DNA of 64,000 bases from Lachnospiraceae bacterium (lineage in GTDB: Bacteria; Bacillota; Clostridia; Lachnospirales; Lachnospiraceae). Every line of letters starts with the position of its first letter. Positions within the stretch are counted from its first letter, which is position 1. The notes below the pieces were generated by a model. The model was not told the origin of the DNA, ran no database searches, and worked only from the letters and a program-made list of their open reading frames with translations. The DNA lies in contig WRBB01000003.1 in assembly GCA_009779895.1 (NCBI GenBank), positions 45,800 through 109,799 on the forward strand, read 5' to 3'. A program made the translations under genes and the position numbers. Below, in pieces: positions 8,505 through 16,502 of the stretch.

Positions 8505-10106
8505 TTACATCATAATCTTTTTAGGGCTTAAGCGCAATAAATACAACAATGGTACGACTACAGCCAAAAGCACGGTTCCAAAACTCACTCCCAGGAAAAT
8601 CAAAAGGGCAGTCGGAGCAAAGGATAAATCATAACTATCTCTAATATCAATCACTGTTTCTCCATCATATAAACCTGCTCGAAAGAACAGATCCCATCCT
8701 CTGTTTTGCATTTGATTATTTTCTAAATCCGTCAAAAGATTGTTTAGTAACATATTTTCGGTCAGTTGTCCTGCTAATATATTGCCTATGAATAAAGCCG
8801 TCAAAAAAGCCAAGATAAAAATGATTAACACTTCAAATACGATTTGTGTTATGATTTTTATCTTTTTTTCTCCCAAAGAAAAATAAATGCCCATTTCCTG
8901 TTTGCGATCACGTAGAAACAAAGTTAGCAAAAGACTAAGCAGCAGAACCATGGCAATGCCTGTAATCAAAAAAGTAGCAATCGCCAAAGAATCCATGATG
9001 TCTAAAGCTGCAATAATCTCATGAAAGGAATGTTCCGAAAAATCAATATTATAAAAGTCCGGAAGTAAGTCTAAGGCAGCGTTTTGAAACGCAATGATAT
9101 CTTGGGGAGAATACAGCGTAAAAAAGGTTTCATACTGGGTACGAGCCATGTTTCTTGACATTACTGTAGCATAAAAACGCGATGCATCCACCATAGAATC
9201 ACCCGTAATCATATCATCCAATGCAAAAGCCAGAGCAATGTCTGCAGAACGCTCTTTTGACATTTCTATAAAGTTATTGGGCATATAAATACGATTTGAA
9301 AACTGAGCCATCAGGTGTAAATTTTCTTGCATGCTAAAAAATGGTGATGGAATTGACAAAAGGGAATTGTAGATACCAATTACTGCAACATCATACGTTT
9401 CTGCCCATAAAGTGTTTTCCATACGCATCCAACCCGGTGCAAAATCTACTTCAAAAGGATGAAACACAGCATTTGTAAGCTGTATTGTTGACCCGACTGC
9501 AAGTTGATTTATGCGTGCAAAGTCTTCCGAAACCAAAGCAACTGCAGATAAATGTTCGATTTCTTCATTGGAAAATGTGCGGCCTGCAACGATTTCTATG
9601 ATTCCTTGTTCGATATCCAAAAAATTTGAAGATTCCACCCCTCTAATTTCAAATAAAGGCAAAAGGTCACTACCTGCATTCATAAGAGCGAAAGTACCCG
9701 GATCTATCCAATAATGTTCATCTATATCCGGATTATATTCCTCCAACGTTGGAGAAAAAAAGATACCATTGGCAAAATATTCATACGATCTAACATAAGA
9801 CAAGGAGCCAATCTGATGAATTATTTCCGGAGTCAATTGAGGGCGCTCACTAAAAGAAATCAATTCTCCGGCATTACTATTTGCAACAAGGTCAATCTCA
9901 AAAGCCTCGGCTCCAGCAAAATCCAGACCTATCATCGCTTTTGCTTGCATAGTTCCAATGATATTTTCTCTGGTATTTCCGATGATTTGGTTTACAAAAA
10001 TAGAACCTGACATCATACTGCCTAAAGCTACCATTGCTATAAAAAGAAGTATATTTTTTCGTGGATTCCCCTTTATGCTGATGATTGCTCTTTTCATATA
10101 ATTCAT
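8505..10106 (-). CDS. FtsX/MacB-type ABC permease
   Basis: A 533-residue paralogue of the next permease in the operon, with one N-terminal helix (about 18-40), an extracytoplasmic domain of about 340 residues, and three C-terminal helices. The coupling loop LFLRDRKQEMGIYFSLGEKKIKI and the terminal RLSPKKIMM closely match the partner, indicating a duplicated permease pair. The extracytoplasmic domain (VAGRTFSNEEIEHLSAVALVSEDFA) is of the MacB_PCD type. It follows the lipoprotein gene by 16 bases and precedes the second permease by 20 bases. The N-terminal frame MNYMKRAI has two close ATG codons; the first is used here. Substrate not recognisable. Confidence 0.88.
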   Translation of the reverse strand: MNYMKRAIISIKGNPRKNILLFIAMVALGSMMSGSIFVNQIIGNTRENIIGTMQAKAMIGLDFAGAEAFEIDLVANSNAGELISFSERPQLTPEIIHQIGSLSYVRSYEYFANGIFFSPTLEEYNPDIDEHYWIDPGTFALMNAGSDLLPLFEIRGVESSNFLDIEQGIIEIVAGRTFSNEEIEHLSAVALVSEDFARINQLAVGSTIQLTNAVFHPFEVDFAPGWMRMENTLWAETYDVAVIGIYNSLLSIPSPFFSMQENLHLMAQFSNRIYMPNNFIEMSKERSADIALAFALDDMITGDSMVDASRFYATVMSRNMARTQYETFFTLYSPQDIIAFQNAALDLLPDFYNIDFSEHSFHEIIAALDIMDSLAIATFLITGIAMVLLLSLLLTLFLRDRKQEMGIYFSLGEKKIKIITQIVFEVLIIFILAFLTALFIGNILAGQLTENMLLNNLLTDLENNQMQNRGWDLFFRAGLYDGETVIDIRDSYDLSFAPTALLIFLGVSFGTVLLAVVVPLLYLLRLSPKKIMM

Positions 10107-10122
10107 AAGACATTTACCTTTT

Positions 10123-10878
10123 CTATTCTAACATCATATTTAATTGTTCGGCAGTCCACGGCGTATGTATATGAAGAAGTATATGAGTGTCTCTTTGAAT
10201 TTTTACATCAATCACTTTCCCCGTACTGTCAATAATAACAAAATCAAAGTCCATTGTTCCCATAGATAAATCATAATCCGGCCAATGGGTGCTACCCAAA
10301 CGAGCTGTATTCACATCCGTATCCCGAAAAATTTGTGCCGCAAAATCCTTTGCGGCTTCTTTAGCCCTTTCAATTTCTCGCTGTTCAGGCGCAGGAAACC
10401 ACTCCAAAAACTCTTCTTGACTCATATCTAAAATATCTTCCATCTCTAATCCGTGTAACGGTTCAACTTCTTCATTAAACAAGTGGATCAATTCACCTGT
10501 GTATGCATCTATTAGAACAAATATAGGTGATGCAAACCAATCTATTTCATCACGAACCAAACCCGGCATAAAATTAAAAACATGTGCACTCCATGTACTT
10601 AAAGAAATTTGTGGTGTATAAAGAAATTCCATTAACAGATATTTTCCCTTTAAGTCTTCATCCAAGAGTTCTGAAAAATAATGCAGTGCATGACGAGTGG
10701 CTTCATCGAAAGACAACTCTTCACTTATATCCGTTCGATTGTCCGATTCAGACTCTAATTCAAAAATAACAACGTCTTTTAAATCGGATTGTGTTTCATT
10801 TTTTATATCACTCTCATTTTTTGTACAAGCAACCAAAAAAAGTAAACTTAAAACAATGAATGCAACCATTTTTTTCAT
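10123..10878 (-). CDS. Predicted lipoprotein of the FtsX-type ABC operon
   Basis: A 251-residue secreted protein with a lipoprotein signal peptide (MKKMVAFIVLSLLFLVAC, lipobox cysteine at residue 18) followed by an acidic linker. The mature domain is not recognised. It contains a YTGELIHLF strand-turn and a repeated pattern resembling PepSY-like domains (FVLIDAYTGELIHL; DFVIIDSTGKVIDVKI), which is suggestive only. It is the first gene of the operon with two permeases, an ATPase and the PASTA protein, and has a good AGGAG Shine-Dalgarno site. By position it could be an extracytoplasmic partner or substrate-binding component of the exporter. Confidence 0.75.
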   Translation of the reverse strand: MKKMVAFIVLSLLFLVACTKNESDIKNETQSDLKDVVIFELESESDNRTDISEELSFDEATRHALHYFSELLDEDLKGKYLLMEFLYTPQISLSTWSAHVFNFMPGLVRDEIDWFASPIFVLIDAYTGELIHLFNEEVEPLHGLEMEDILDMSQEEFLEWFPAPEQREIERAKEAAKDFAAQIFRDTDVNTARLGSTHWPDYDLSMGTMDFDFVIIDSTGKVIDVKIQRDTHILLHIHTPWTAEQLNMMLE

Positions 10879-10993
10879 TTTATTATCTCTCCTATTTGAA
10901 AAATATTTTTCAGGCTTATTTCATAAGAAAAATATGGCAAATGCTGTGCTTACTGTTCATTGTAACTTCTAAATCTCATTATGATAAAACATA

Positions 10994-11014
10994 GTTTTTT
11001 AGACTCTAAAAAAC
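10994..11014. repeat. 21-bp AT-rich perfect palindrome
   Basis: GTTTTTTAGA and TCTAAAAAAC are exact reverse complements around a single central base. It lies about 115 bases upstream of the lipoprotein gene and 24 bases beyond the terminator of the small secreted-protein gene. It could be an operator for the lipoprotein operon or part of a terminator region. Apart from this palindrome I see nothing definite in the 10879-11037 stretch. Confidence 0.5.
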
Positions 11015-11037
11015 ATTATATTGCCAATAAAATTATT

Positions 11038-11088
11038 AAAAAGTGGGTCTCAGAAACCATTTTAGTAAAAGTTTTTTCCCTGAGACCC
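11038..11088 (-). terminator. Rho-independent terminator of the small secreted-protein gene
   Basis: GGGTCTCAG (11045-11053) pairs with CTGAGACCC (11080-11088). Read on the minus strand the stem is followed by ACTTTTTAAT, a U-tract. It ends transcripts coming from the peptide gene at 11245-11562, giving an unusually long 3' untranslated region of about 150 bases. Confidence 0.75.
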
Positions 11089-11173
11089 TTGGTATAAAAC
11101 ATCATTTGCTCGCAATATGTAAGAAACTTCTTCTTAGATATATCTTTTAGAATGCAAAATGATGCAACTCCTA

Positions 11174-11203
11174 GGTTAAATACTAACAGATTAATATTTA
11201 ACC
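11174..11203. repeat. Hairpin-forming inverted repeat in the peptide gene 3' region
   Basis: GGTTAAATA and TATTTAACC are perfect complements separated by 12 bases, and TAA/TTA inside extend the pairing with one mismatch. There is no adjacent U-tract, so it is not an obvious terminator. It lies between the stop codon of the secreted peptide gene and the terminator. Confidence 0.55.
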
Positions 11204-11244
11204 ATGTCAGGTATGATAATTGATATCGCACAAATTAGAACAAT

Positions 11245-11562
11245 CTACCATCTTACTGTAGTATGCCCTATCCACCAAGCCGAATCACGTGGCCAAGTAT
11301 TATTGGTAGCTCTTAACCTAATATGTACCCTAGAATTTACAATTCGTATAACACCATTTGACTCTCTTGTTACTGCTATAAGAGCACCAGTATTAATTTG
11401 TCCTCGTGCTTGATTTTGTAAATTATTAGGAAAAATCAGCGCATTCACACGAACTGTTGTATTAAACGCCGCTTGAACTGTACTAGGAAATGCAAGAGAA
11501 CCTGCAATCACTAGCATCATAGCTAAGGTGCCTAACAAAAAACTTTTACATCTTTTCTTCAT
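11245..11562 (-). CDS. Small secreted cationic protein of unknown function
   Basis: A 105-residue protein with a clear Sec signal peptide: basic MKKRCKS, a hydrophobic core (9-24) and a probable cleavage after VQA near residue 31. The mature part of about 74 residues has roughly nine arginines against two or three acidic residues, alternating beta-strand-like segments, and a tryptophan-rich end (SAWWIGHTTVRW). It has no cysteine and no recognised domain. The Shine-Dalgarno sequence AAAGGAG is strong. The gene stands alone with its own terminator, between an FtsX-type exporter operon and an Lnr-type exporter/two-component operon. A bacteriocin-like or wall-binding peptide is possible, but this is inference from charge, size and neighbours. 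Confidence 0.72.
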   Translation of the reverse strand: MKKRCKSFLLGTLAMMLVIAGSLAFPSTVQAAFNTTVRVNALIFPNNLQNQARGQINTGALIAVTRESNGVIRIVNSRVHIRLRATNNTWPRDSAWWIGHTTVRW

Positions 11563-12090
11563 AATCGTTCTCCTTTTTTAACCAAATTATTCTTTACATT
11601 ACAACATTTTTTTGTACCTCAAAATTGAATACCTATACTACTTACATCACCTCTCGTTTTACCTAATTTTATATTGTTTAGTTAATGTCAATCATCTTTT
11701 TTATCCTCCATTCTTTCCATTCTATAAATCTTTTGTGCCATTATTCTGCATAGAAGTGTTGAAGTTAAACAAAATTATTTTTTAGGACAGAAATATGATT
11801 TAATACAATTGTAGTTCTTTAAAAATAATGATGTTTGTAAGATAAAATTAATATAAATGAAACAATTTGTTTTGAACATACATTTTTATGTAACATTTAT
11901 GTTTTTTATTCAAAACTTCTAGAAAAAAATGGGTTGTCAATTCTTTTTTTTGAATTATATCAAATGCATCTCAAAAAGTCAACTTTCAATCCTTTGTTTT
12001 GCATTTAATAATTGACTCCACTCTTGGAAGAATCACAATTTTCACGTATTTATTGAATTTCCCATCCATTTATTAAGTATCTCAAAAAAA
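11563..12090. other. Long AT-rich intergenic region with a minus-strand promoter
   Basis: No convincing gene is seen. On the minus strand TTGACT-N17-TATAAT (11954-11982) would give a leader of nearly 400 bases ahead of the secreted peptide. Within the leader a few start codons open only very short frames, such as a five-codon frame (MIDIN) behind a GGAGG near 11690; I do not call these genes. Confidence 0.5.
11954..11982 (-). promoter_or_regulatory. Sigma-A-type promoter upstream of the secreted peptide gene
   Basis: On the minus strand TTGACT (11977-11982) and TATAAT (11954-11959) are spaced 17 bases apart. The nearest downstream gene is the small secreted-protein gene starting at 11562, so the mRNA would carry a 5' leader of about 385 bases. 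Confidence 0.6.
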
Positions 12091-12130
12091 TATTATATAA
12101 GGAAGACGAAGCTCTTATGAGCTTCGTCTT
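12091..12130 (-). terminator. Terminator of the first Lnr-type operon
   Basis: AAGACGAAGCTC (12103-12114) and GAGCTTCGTCTT (12119-12130) form a perfect 12-bp stem with a 4-base loop. On the minus strand it is followed by an AT-rich tail with a long run of T after about ten bases. It lies 15 bases beyond the response regulator stop codon. Confidence 0.85.
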
Positions 12131-12145
12131 GCCATTGTTCATCCG

Positions 12146-12763
12146 TTAATCCCTCTCATAGTAAATCAGTCCCAATTGTGCCCGATTCTTCACCTCAACT
12201 TTTTCCATAATCACCGATACATTGTTCCGTACTGTTCCATCACTCAAAAACAACTGCTCCCCTATTTCTTTGTTTGTCAACCCTTGTGCTACCAGACGAA
12301 TAATATCCTTTTCCCTTGCTGTCAAAGTTTCCAAAGCCGGATTCTCCGTCAATGTCAATTTTTTTAGCACATCTGTATCCAAAACACCACTGCCACTCAT
12401 AAGTGTTCGCAGCTTCCCTGCAATATCCGCTATTTTATCGGTTTTTAATAAGTAACCATCAGCCCCTGCGGATAAAGCCTGTTGAATATTGGGCTTATCA
12501 TCAAAGGTCGTCAACATCATAATGCGAATTTCAGGATATCGTTGTTTGATTAAGCGCGTCGCAGCAATGCCGTCTGTGTTAGGCATACGAATGTCCATCA
12601 ACACCACATTTGGGTTTTCTTCTTTACACATTTCCACAGCCCTGCCACCATCTTCTGCTGTACCAACCACAGTAATATCCTCTTCTTTGGCAAGGGTCAA
12701 TGATAAGCTTTTTCGAATTAAAGCATCATCGTCTACAATTAACAATTTCATTTTTGACATCAT
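12146..12763 (-). CDS. NarL/LuxR-family response regulator
   Basis: A 205-residue regulator: receiver domain (about 5-120) with the acidic pocket VDDDA, phosphoacceptor D57 in VVLMDIRMP, and lysine in the DGYLLKTD segment; then a LuxR helix-turn-helix (about 142-200, LTAREKDIIRLVAQGLTNKEIGEQLFLSDGTVRN split over the recognition helix). It should be phosphorylated by the histidine kinase encoded just upstream and probably controls its own exporter operon. The arrangement of ATPase, two ABC-2 permeases, kinase and regulator resembles Bacillus LnrLMN-LnrJK (linearmycin response). A palindrome next to the operon promoter at 16395-16410 is the candidate binding site. Confidence 0.92.
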   Translation of the reverse strand: MMSKMKLLIVDDDALIRKSLSLTLAKEEDITVVGTAEDGGRAVEMCKEENPNVVLMDIRMPNTDGIAATRLIKQRYPEIRIMMLTTFDDKPNIQQALSAGADGYLLKTDKIADIAGKLRTLMSGSGVLDTDVLKKLTLTENPALETLTAREKDIIRLVAQGLTNKEIGEQLFLSDGTVRNNVSVIMEKVEVKNRAQLGLIYYERD

Positions 12764-12785
12764 TCAAATCTCCCTACATCTAAAT

Positions 12786-13898
12786 TTATCCCACTTCCAT
12801 TGACTTCATCGGAATCACACAAATCACCCGAAAAGTATTTCCCACATCTACGGATAAATTTCCACCGGTGGCAGAAACCCGATAACGTATATTCCGCAAA
12901 CCATTTCCCAAAGTTTCACCTCTACGAATGGGCAACTCTTTTTTATTTTCCGAAGTATCTGAAAAACCGGATACCCCGTCATTTTCCACACAAAGACGAA
13001 CAATATGTGGTGTCGCATCTAAATCCACTTTCACATAGGTCGCTTGCGCATGTTTCCCTACATTTGTTAAACTCTCATTCAAACAAGCTTCCAATACATT
13101 CCATACATAAATAGGAATCTTTAAGGTGTCTCCATGAACATGAAAATTTACTTTACATGCTGGAAATCTTTGACAGATTTCTGCCAAAGCATCCACGCCA
13201 AGAGCCGTTACAGCCGAAAAATTATGCACGGACTCTCGTATTTTATCTACACCTGCATCCAGACGTTCCAAAGCACTATCATACAGTTCTAAAACTTCTG
13301 CATCTTCATGTTCCAGCAAATTTCGGATGGTTTGTAAGGAAATATAGGAGGCAATAATTTCATGTCCGGCATTGTCGTGAATGTCTCTGGCAATACGGGT
13401 TCGCTCTGCCACAACCGTCATTCGCTCCACCTGCTCCAAAGCTATGGTCAAATCATTTTGTAAATTTTCCAACTCATAATATTTGTTCGCTGACTGATCA
13501 CGTAGTTGCCATCTCTCTTGACGTTCCATCTCCCAACGTCCCAAAAAGAATCCGGACAAGCAGGATAATAACAAAACGACTATAAGCAAGGGCTGAAAAT
13601 CAAAAACTAAGTATATCATTGCCAACAAAGCCCAGTAAACACCAAAATACATCGCAGAAAATAAGGGAAACACCAAAATATAAAGAGGCATATCCCAAAG
13701 AAAAGCTAACAACAAACAAGAAGCAATATCCACAAATACAGTCATTTTCCAATTGGGTAACCGAAAACGAAACAAAGTCATAACCACCAAAAACAAAGAT
13801 AGGAAAAAGCCTGTTGCTTCACCACTTTGTATCCAAAGTGAAAACATCAGACTAAAACCTACTACATGGGATATATAAAAACAAACACTGGGTTTCAT
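12786..13898 (-). CDS. HPK7-type sensor histidine kinase
   Basis: A 370-residue kinase with about five or six membrane helices in the first 120 residues and almost no extracellular loops, then a coiled segment and HisKA_3 dimerisation domain with RIARDIHDNAGHEI (phosphorylated H174). The ATPase part has an N-box (ESLTNVGKHA) and G-box (GNGLRNIRYRV). This intramembrane-sensing design is common for kinases that detect membrane-active compounds through an ABC exporter. The start overlaps the preceding permease stop by four bases (ATGA), indicating translational coupling, and the response regulator follows after 22 bases. Confidence 0.92.
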   Translation of the reverse strand: MKPSVCFYISHVVGFSLMFSLWIQSGEATGFFLSLFLVVMTLFRFRLPNWKMTVFVDIASCLLLAFLWDMPLYILVFPLFSAMYFGVYWALLAMIYLVFDFQPLLIVVLLLSCLSGFFLGRWEMERQERWQLRDQSANKYYELENLQNDLTIALEQVERMTVVAERTRIARDIHDNAGHEIIASYISLQTIRNLLEHEDAEVLELYDSALERLDAGVDKIRESVHNFSAVTALGVDALAEICQRFPACKVNFHVHGDTLKIPIYVWNVLEACLNESLTNVGKHAQATYVKVDLDATPHIVRLCVENDGVSGFSDTSENKKELPIRRGETLGNGLRNIRYRVSATGGNLSVDVGNTFRVICVIPMKSMEVG

Positions 13899-14602
13899 TG
13901 AATCTTGCGACTCCCTCCATAAAGCAAATATGCTACGGAAAACAATAGCATTACCCCGATATCTAGCCCAAAATTACCGGAGATGTAGCCGACATCTAGG
14001 ACATTCGTCATGGCTCGTACCGCCCAGTATGGTGGGAAAATCGCACCCACGTATTCTAGGGGACCTGGGAATGCTTCCACCGGAAACGTCAGACCACCAA
14101 CCATAGCCACCAATAACAGTAGTGTTACAAATCCTGCCCCACTACTCTCCTTATCATTGGATAAGAAAAGGCTGTGCCACGCAAAAGACATAGTGATGGA
14201 GGCAATTGTAAGTACAGTATAACATAGGAATACTGCGAAAGAAAGGGCGGCTGTCCAGTCATGTAAAATAAAACCAAGTACGGATACAAGCATGGATTGA
14301 ATCACCAATGGTACCATAGAAGACAGCACATTTTCCGCAAAATATCGTCGTAATGTAATCGGTGCCGCCATGATTCGTACAATGGCTCCATCTGATTTGT
14401 CAACCAAGATGCTTTGACTCATCAGATATGCACCACTCATTACGACCATCATCAAAAGAGAAAAGGGACCCAAGCCAAACCCAATACCATTTTCTCGCCA
14501 AAAAGGTGGAAACACAACAATAAAGATTGGAAGTATACAATTGCAAATTAAAGACAATGGACTACGAATACCTCGTAATAATGCATAGCGAAAAATTGTC
14601 AT
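13895..14602 (-). CDS. ABC-2-type permease (LnrN-like)
   Basis: A 235-residue membrane protein with about six helices of the ABC-2 permease type. An extended amphipathic region before helix 2, the mid-protein SFAWHSLFLSNDKESSGAGFVTLLLL segment and GGLTFPVEAFPG before the final loop match ABC-2 exporters for drugs and lipids. It overlaps both neighbours by four bases (ATGA at each end), so permease, permease and kinase are translated as a coupled set. With the other permease it should form the membrane channel for the ATPase at 15380-16321. The substrate is unknown. Confidence 0.88.
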   Translation of the reverse strand: MTIFRYALLRGIRSPLSLICNCILPIFIVVFPPFWRENGIGFGLGPFSLLMMVVMSGAYLMSQSILVDKSDGAIVRIMAAPITLRRYFAENVLSSMVPLVIQSMLVSVLGFILHDWTAALSFAVFLCYTVLTIASITMSFAWHSLFLSNDKESSGAGFVTLLLLVAMVGGLTFPVEAFPGPLEYVGAIFPPYWAVRAMTNVLDVGYISGNFGLDIGVMLLFSVAYLLYGGSRKIQ

Positions 14603-15378
14603 GCTTTTTGTCTCCTTCCCAAAATCAATACCAAAAATGCCAGAATCACTGTCATAGCTGCTAGGATGCCCAGATGAAATAACGCCTGACGCATATCATC
14701 TCCAACAGGACCTGCGTACAAGATACCACGTGCCCCCAATCCCAAAGGTGTAACATAATACATAATAAATCGGGCAACAGGACCATCACCAAAGTCTACA
14801 AACAACCAACCGCTTAAAAACATCATCAAAAAACACATACCTGTGTGAATCCCAAAAGCCGCTCTTTTTGGTGCAAGAATTGCAATTAAACTGGCAATGA
14901 GCTGACTGGAAATGGAGACCAGTAAAAACAAAGGTATAACAACTAGCATATTACCCCAGTACACATCAAAAACCAAAGCGGATAAACCAAAAATCAAAAT
15001 GCCCTGGATTAGGTTAAACACCCAACTAGACGCCGCTGCACCAATCAAAAAACTTTTCCCTTGATTTGGTGTGGCAAATAATCTCCAACGTACTTCTCCT
15101 CTTAGATCTTCATTAATGGCACGTAATATCAATTCACCTGCAAAAAATTGAAAGGAAACCATAAATAGTATGGTGATTGCGGTTGTGGTTGCCGTAAATT
15201 CAAAAGTATTGGTCAAATCAGCACCCACTTGCTCACCAATCAAATCAAACATACCTATATTCCCCATTAAGTTTAAAGCAATAAAAGCCATAGGTAGTGC
15301 AAGTAACACACCAATATTTACAAGGCTTGTAGCCTCTCTTTTAAAATAATGTTTAAAAATCAATCCCAAATTGCTCAT
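14599..15378 (-). CDS. ABC-2-type permease (LnrM-like)
   Basis: A 259-residue ABC-2 permease with six predicted membrane helices, beginning MSNLGLIFKHYFKREATSLVN. The ATG at 15378 is preferred over one 21 bases earlier because GAGAGGTG stands four bases upstream of it and it follows the ATPase stop codon by a single base. A central loop (RAINEDLRGEVRWRLFATP) is the typical coupling helix contacting the ATPase. The protein pairs with the permease encoded next, which it overlaps by four bases. Exporter of membrane-active compounds is the likeliest role by family and by the linked two-component system. Confidence 0.88.
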   Translation of the reverse strand: MSNLGLIFKHYFKREATSLVNIGVLLALPMAFIALNLMGNIGMFDLIGEQVGADLTNTFEFTATTTAITILFMVSFQFFAGELILRAINEDLRGEVRWRLFATPNQGKSFLIGAAASSWVFNLIQGILIFGLSALVFDVYWGNMLVVIPLFLLVSISSQLIASLIAILAPKRAAFGIHTGMCFLMMFLSGWLFVDFGDGPVARFIMYYVTPLGLGARGILYAGPVGDDMRQALFHLGILAAMTVILAFLVLILGRRQKA

Positions 15379-15379
15379 T

Positions 15380-16321
15380 TTACACCTCTCCCTCATCACG
15401 TAATTTCTTGCCTGTTAATGTCAAAAATACATCTTCTAAATTTGGTTTGTCTTCTGAGAATGATGTAACGCCACCATTTCGTCCGGCAACTTCCATGATA
15501 CGGTTTACATTGCCGCTACCGGCATTGGAAGTAATCAAATAATGATTTCCCTCAACCACAACATGCTTCACACCGGAAATCGCTTTTAGCTCTTCCAATA
15601 AAACTTGTGATGGAGCTACTGCATATAAATGTACCCTATCTTCATATTGGATACGTTCCATCAACTCATCAATGGTACCATCAGCGATGACACGACCTGC
15701 ATCCATAATGGAAATACGATTGCAAAGTGCCTGTACTTCTTCCATATAGTGGGAGGTATAAATAATCGTTGTGCCACGTGTTGCAATTTCTTTGACTGAC
15801 TCCAAAATGTGATTACGGGATTGGGGATCAATTCCAACAGTAGGTTCATCCATAATTAAAAGTTTTGGCTTATGTACCAAAGAACAAGCAATATTCAATC
15901 GACGTTGCATCCCGCCTGAAAATGTTTTGGGACGCTTATTCGCTCGATCACTCAAACCAACAAATTCCAGCATTTCTTTTACATTGGCTTCCAGTTCAGC
16001 ACCACGCAATCCGTACAAACCACCAAAATAACGTAAGTTTTCAATGGCAGATAAATCACTGAATACCGTAATCTCTTGGGTGACCAATCCCAACTCGCGA
16101 CGGGTGTCTAAGTTCTTAATTGTTTGCTTTTGACCAAAAACTTGAACATCACCTCTGTCTGCATTTACCAAACCGCAAAGTACACGAATGGCTGTTGTTT
16201 TGCCGGCTCCATTTGGTCCTAATAAACCAAGCACTTCACCCTCTTTGATGTTTAAGTTCAAATTATCTAAAGCGATATTATCACCATAACGTTTTACTAC
16301 ATTTCTCATATTTACTAACAT
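15380..16321 (-). CDS. ABC transporter ATP-binding protein (LnrL-like)
   Basis: A 313-residue drug-exporter-type ATPase: Walker A GLLGPNGAGKTTAIRVL, signature FSGGMQRRLNIACSL, Walker B LLIMDEPTVGIDPQSRN and the H-loop IYTSHYMEE, followed by a C-terminal accessory region of about 90 residues typical of DrrA/CcmA/LnrL proteins. It is the first gene of the exporter/two-component operon and has a GAGGT Shine-Dalgarno site. It is clearly paralogous to the ATPase at 19689-20636. The palindrome at 16395-16410, abutting a probable -35 box (TTGTGT), lies 74 bases upstream of the start and is a candidate activator site. Confidence 0.92.
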   Translation of the reverse strand: MLVNMRNVVKRYGDNIALDNLNLNIKEGEVLGLLGPNGAGKTTAIRVLCGLVNADRGDVQVFGQKQTIKNLDTRRELGLVTQEITVFSDLSAIENLRYFGGLYGLRGAELEANVKEMLEFVGLSDRANKRPKTFSGGMQRRLNIACSLVHKPKLLIMDEPTVGIDPQSRNHILESVKEIATRGTTIIYTSHYMEEVQALCNRISIMDAGRVIADGTIDELMERIQYEDRVHLYAVAPSQVLLEELKAISGVKHVVVEGNHYLITSNAGSGNVNRIMEVAGRNGGVTSFSEDKPNLEDVFLTLTGKKLRDEGEV

Positions 16322-16394
16322 AAGATTTACCTCTTTTCTTTAATTGTATTTCTTTTTTATGAGCTAAGTATGACACAGAAAAGAAATACACAAC

Positions 16395-16410
16395 AGTGAC
16401 ATTCGTCACT
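16395..16410. promoter_or_regulatory. Candidate response-regulator operator (palindrome)
   Basis: AGTGAC-ATTC-GTCACT is a perfect inverted repeat. One base further along the minus strand is TTGTGT, a possible -35 box 17 bases from TACTTA, which suits a class I/II activator site for the Lnr-like operon. A closely related palindrome (TGACATTTGTCA on the minus strand) stands upstream of the second exporter operon at 20731-20742. Confidence 0.55.
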
Positions 16411-16502
16411 AATCTGCGATTGCCTATAAGCTTTTCATATGTTAAGCTGATAAAAGTGTACATCTACTTTGAGAAAATATCACGAAAGGATAAGCTTATT
16501 TT

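Noticed and set aside
11016..11231. Minus-strand open frame of 71 codons downstream of the secreted peptide
   Set aside because: It spans the inverted repeat and the terminator stem and has no Shine-Dalgarno site.
11685..11705. Five-codon leader frame (MIDIN) behind GGAGG
   Set aside because: Too short to support as a gene; no attenuator structure or regulatory codon run was seen.
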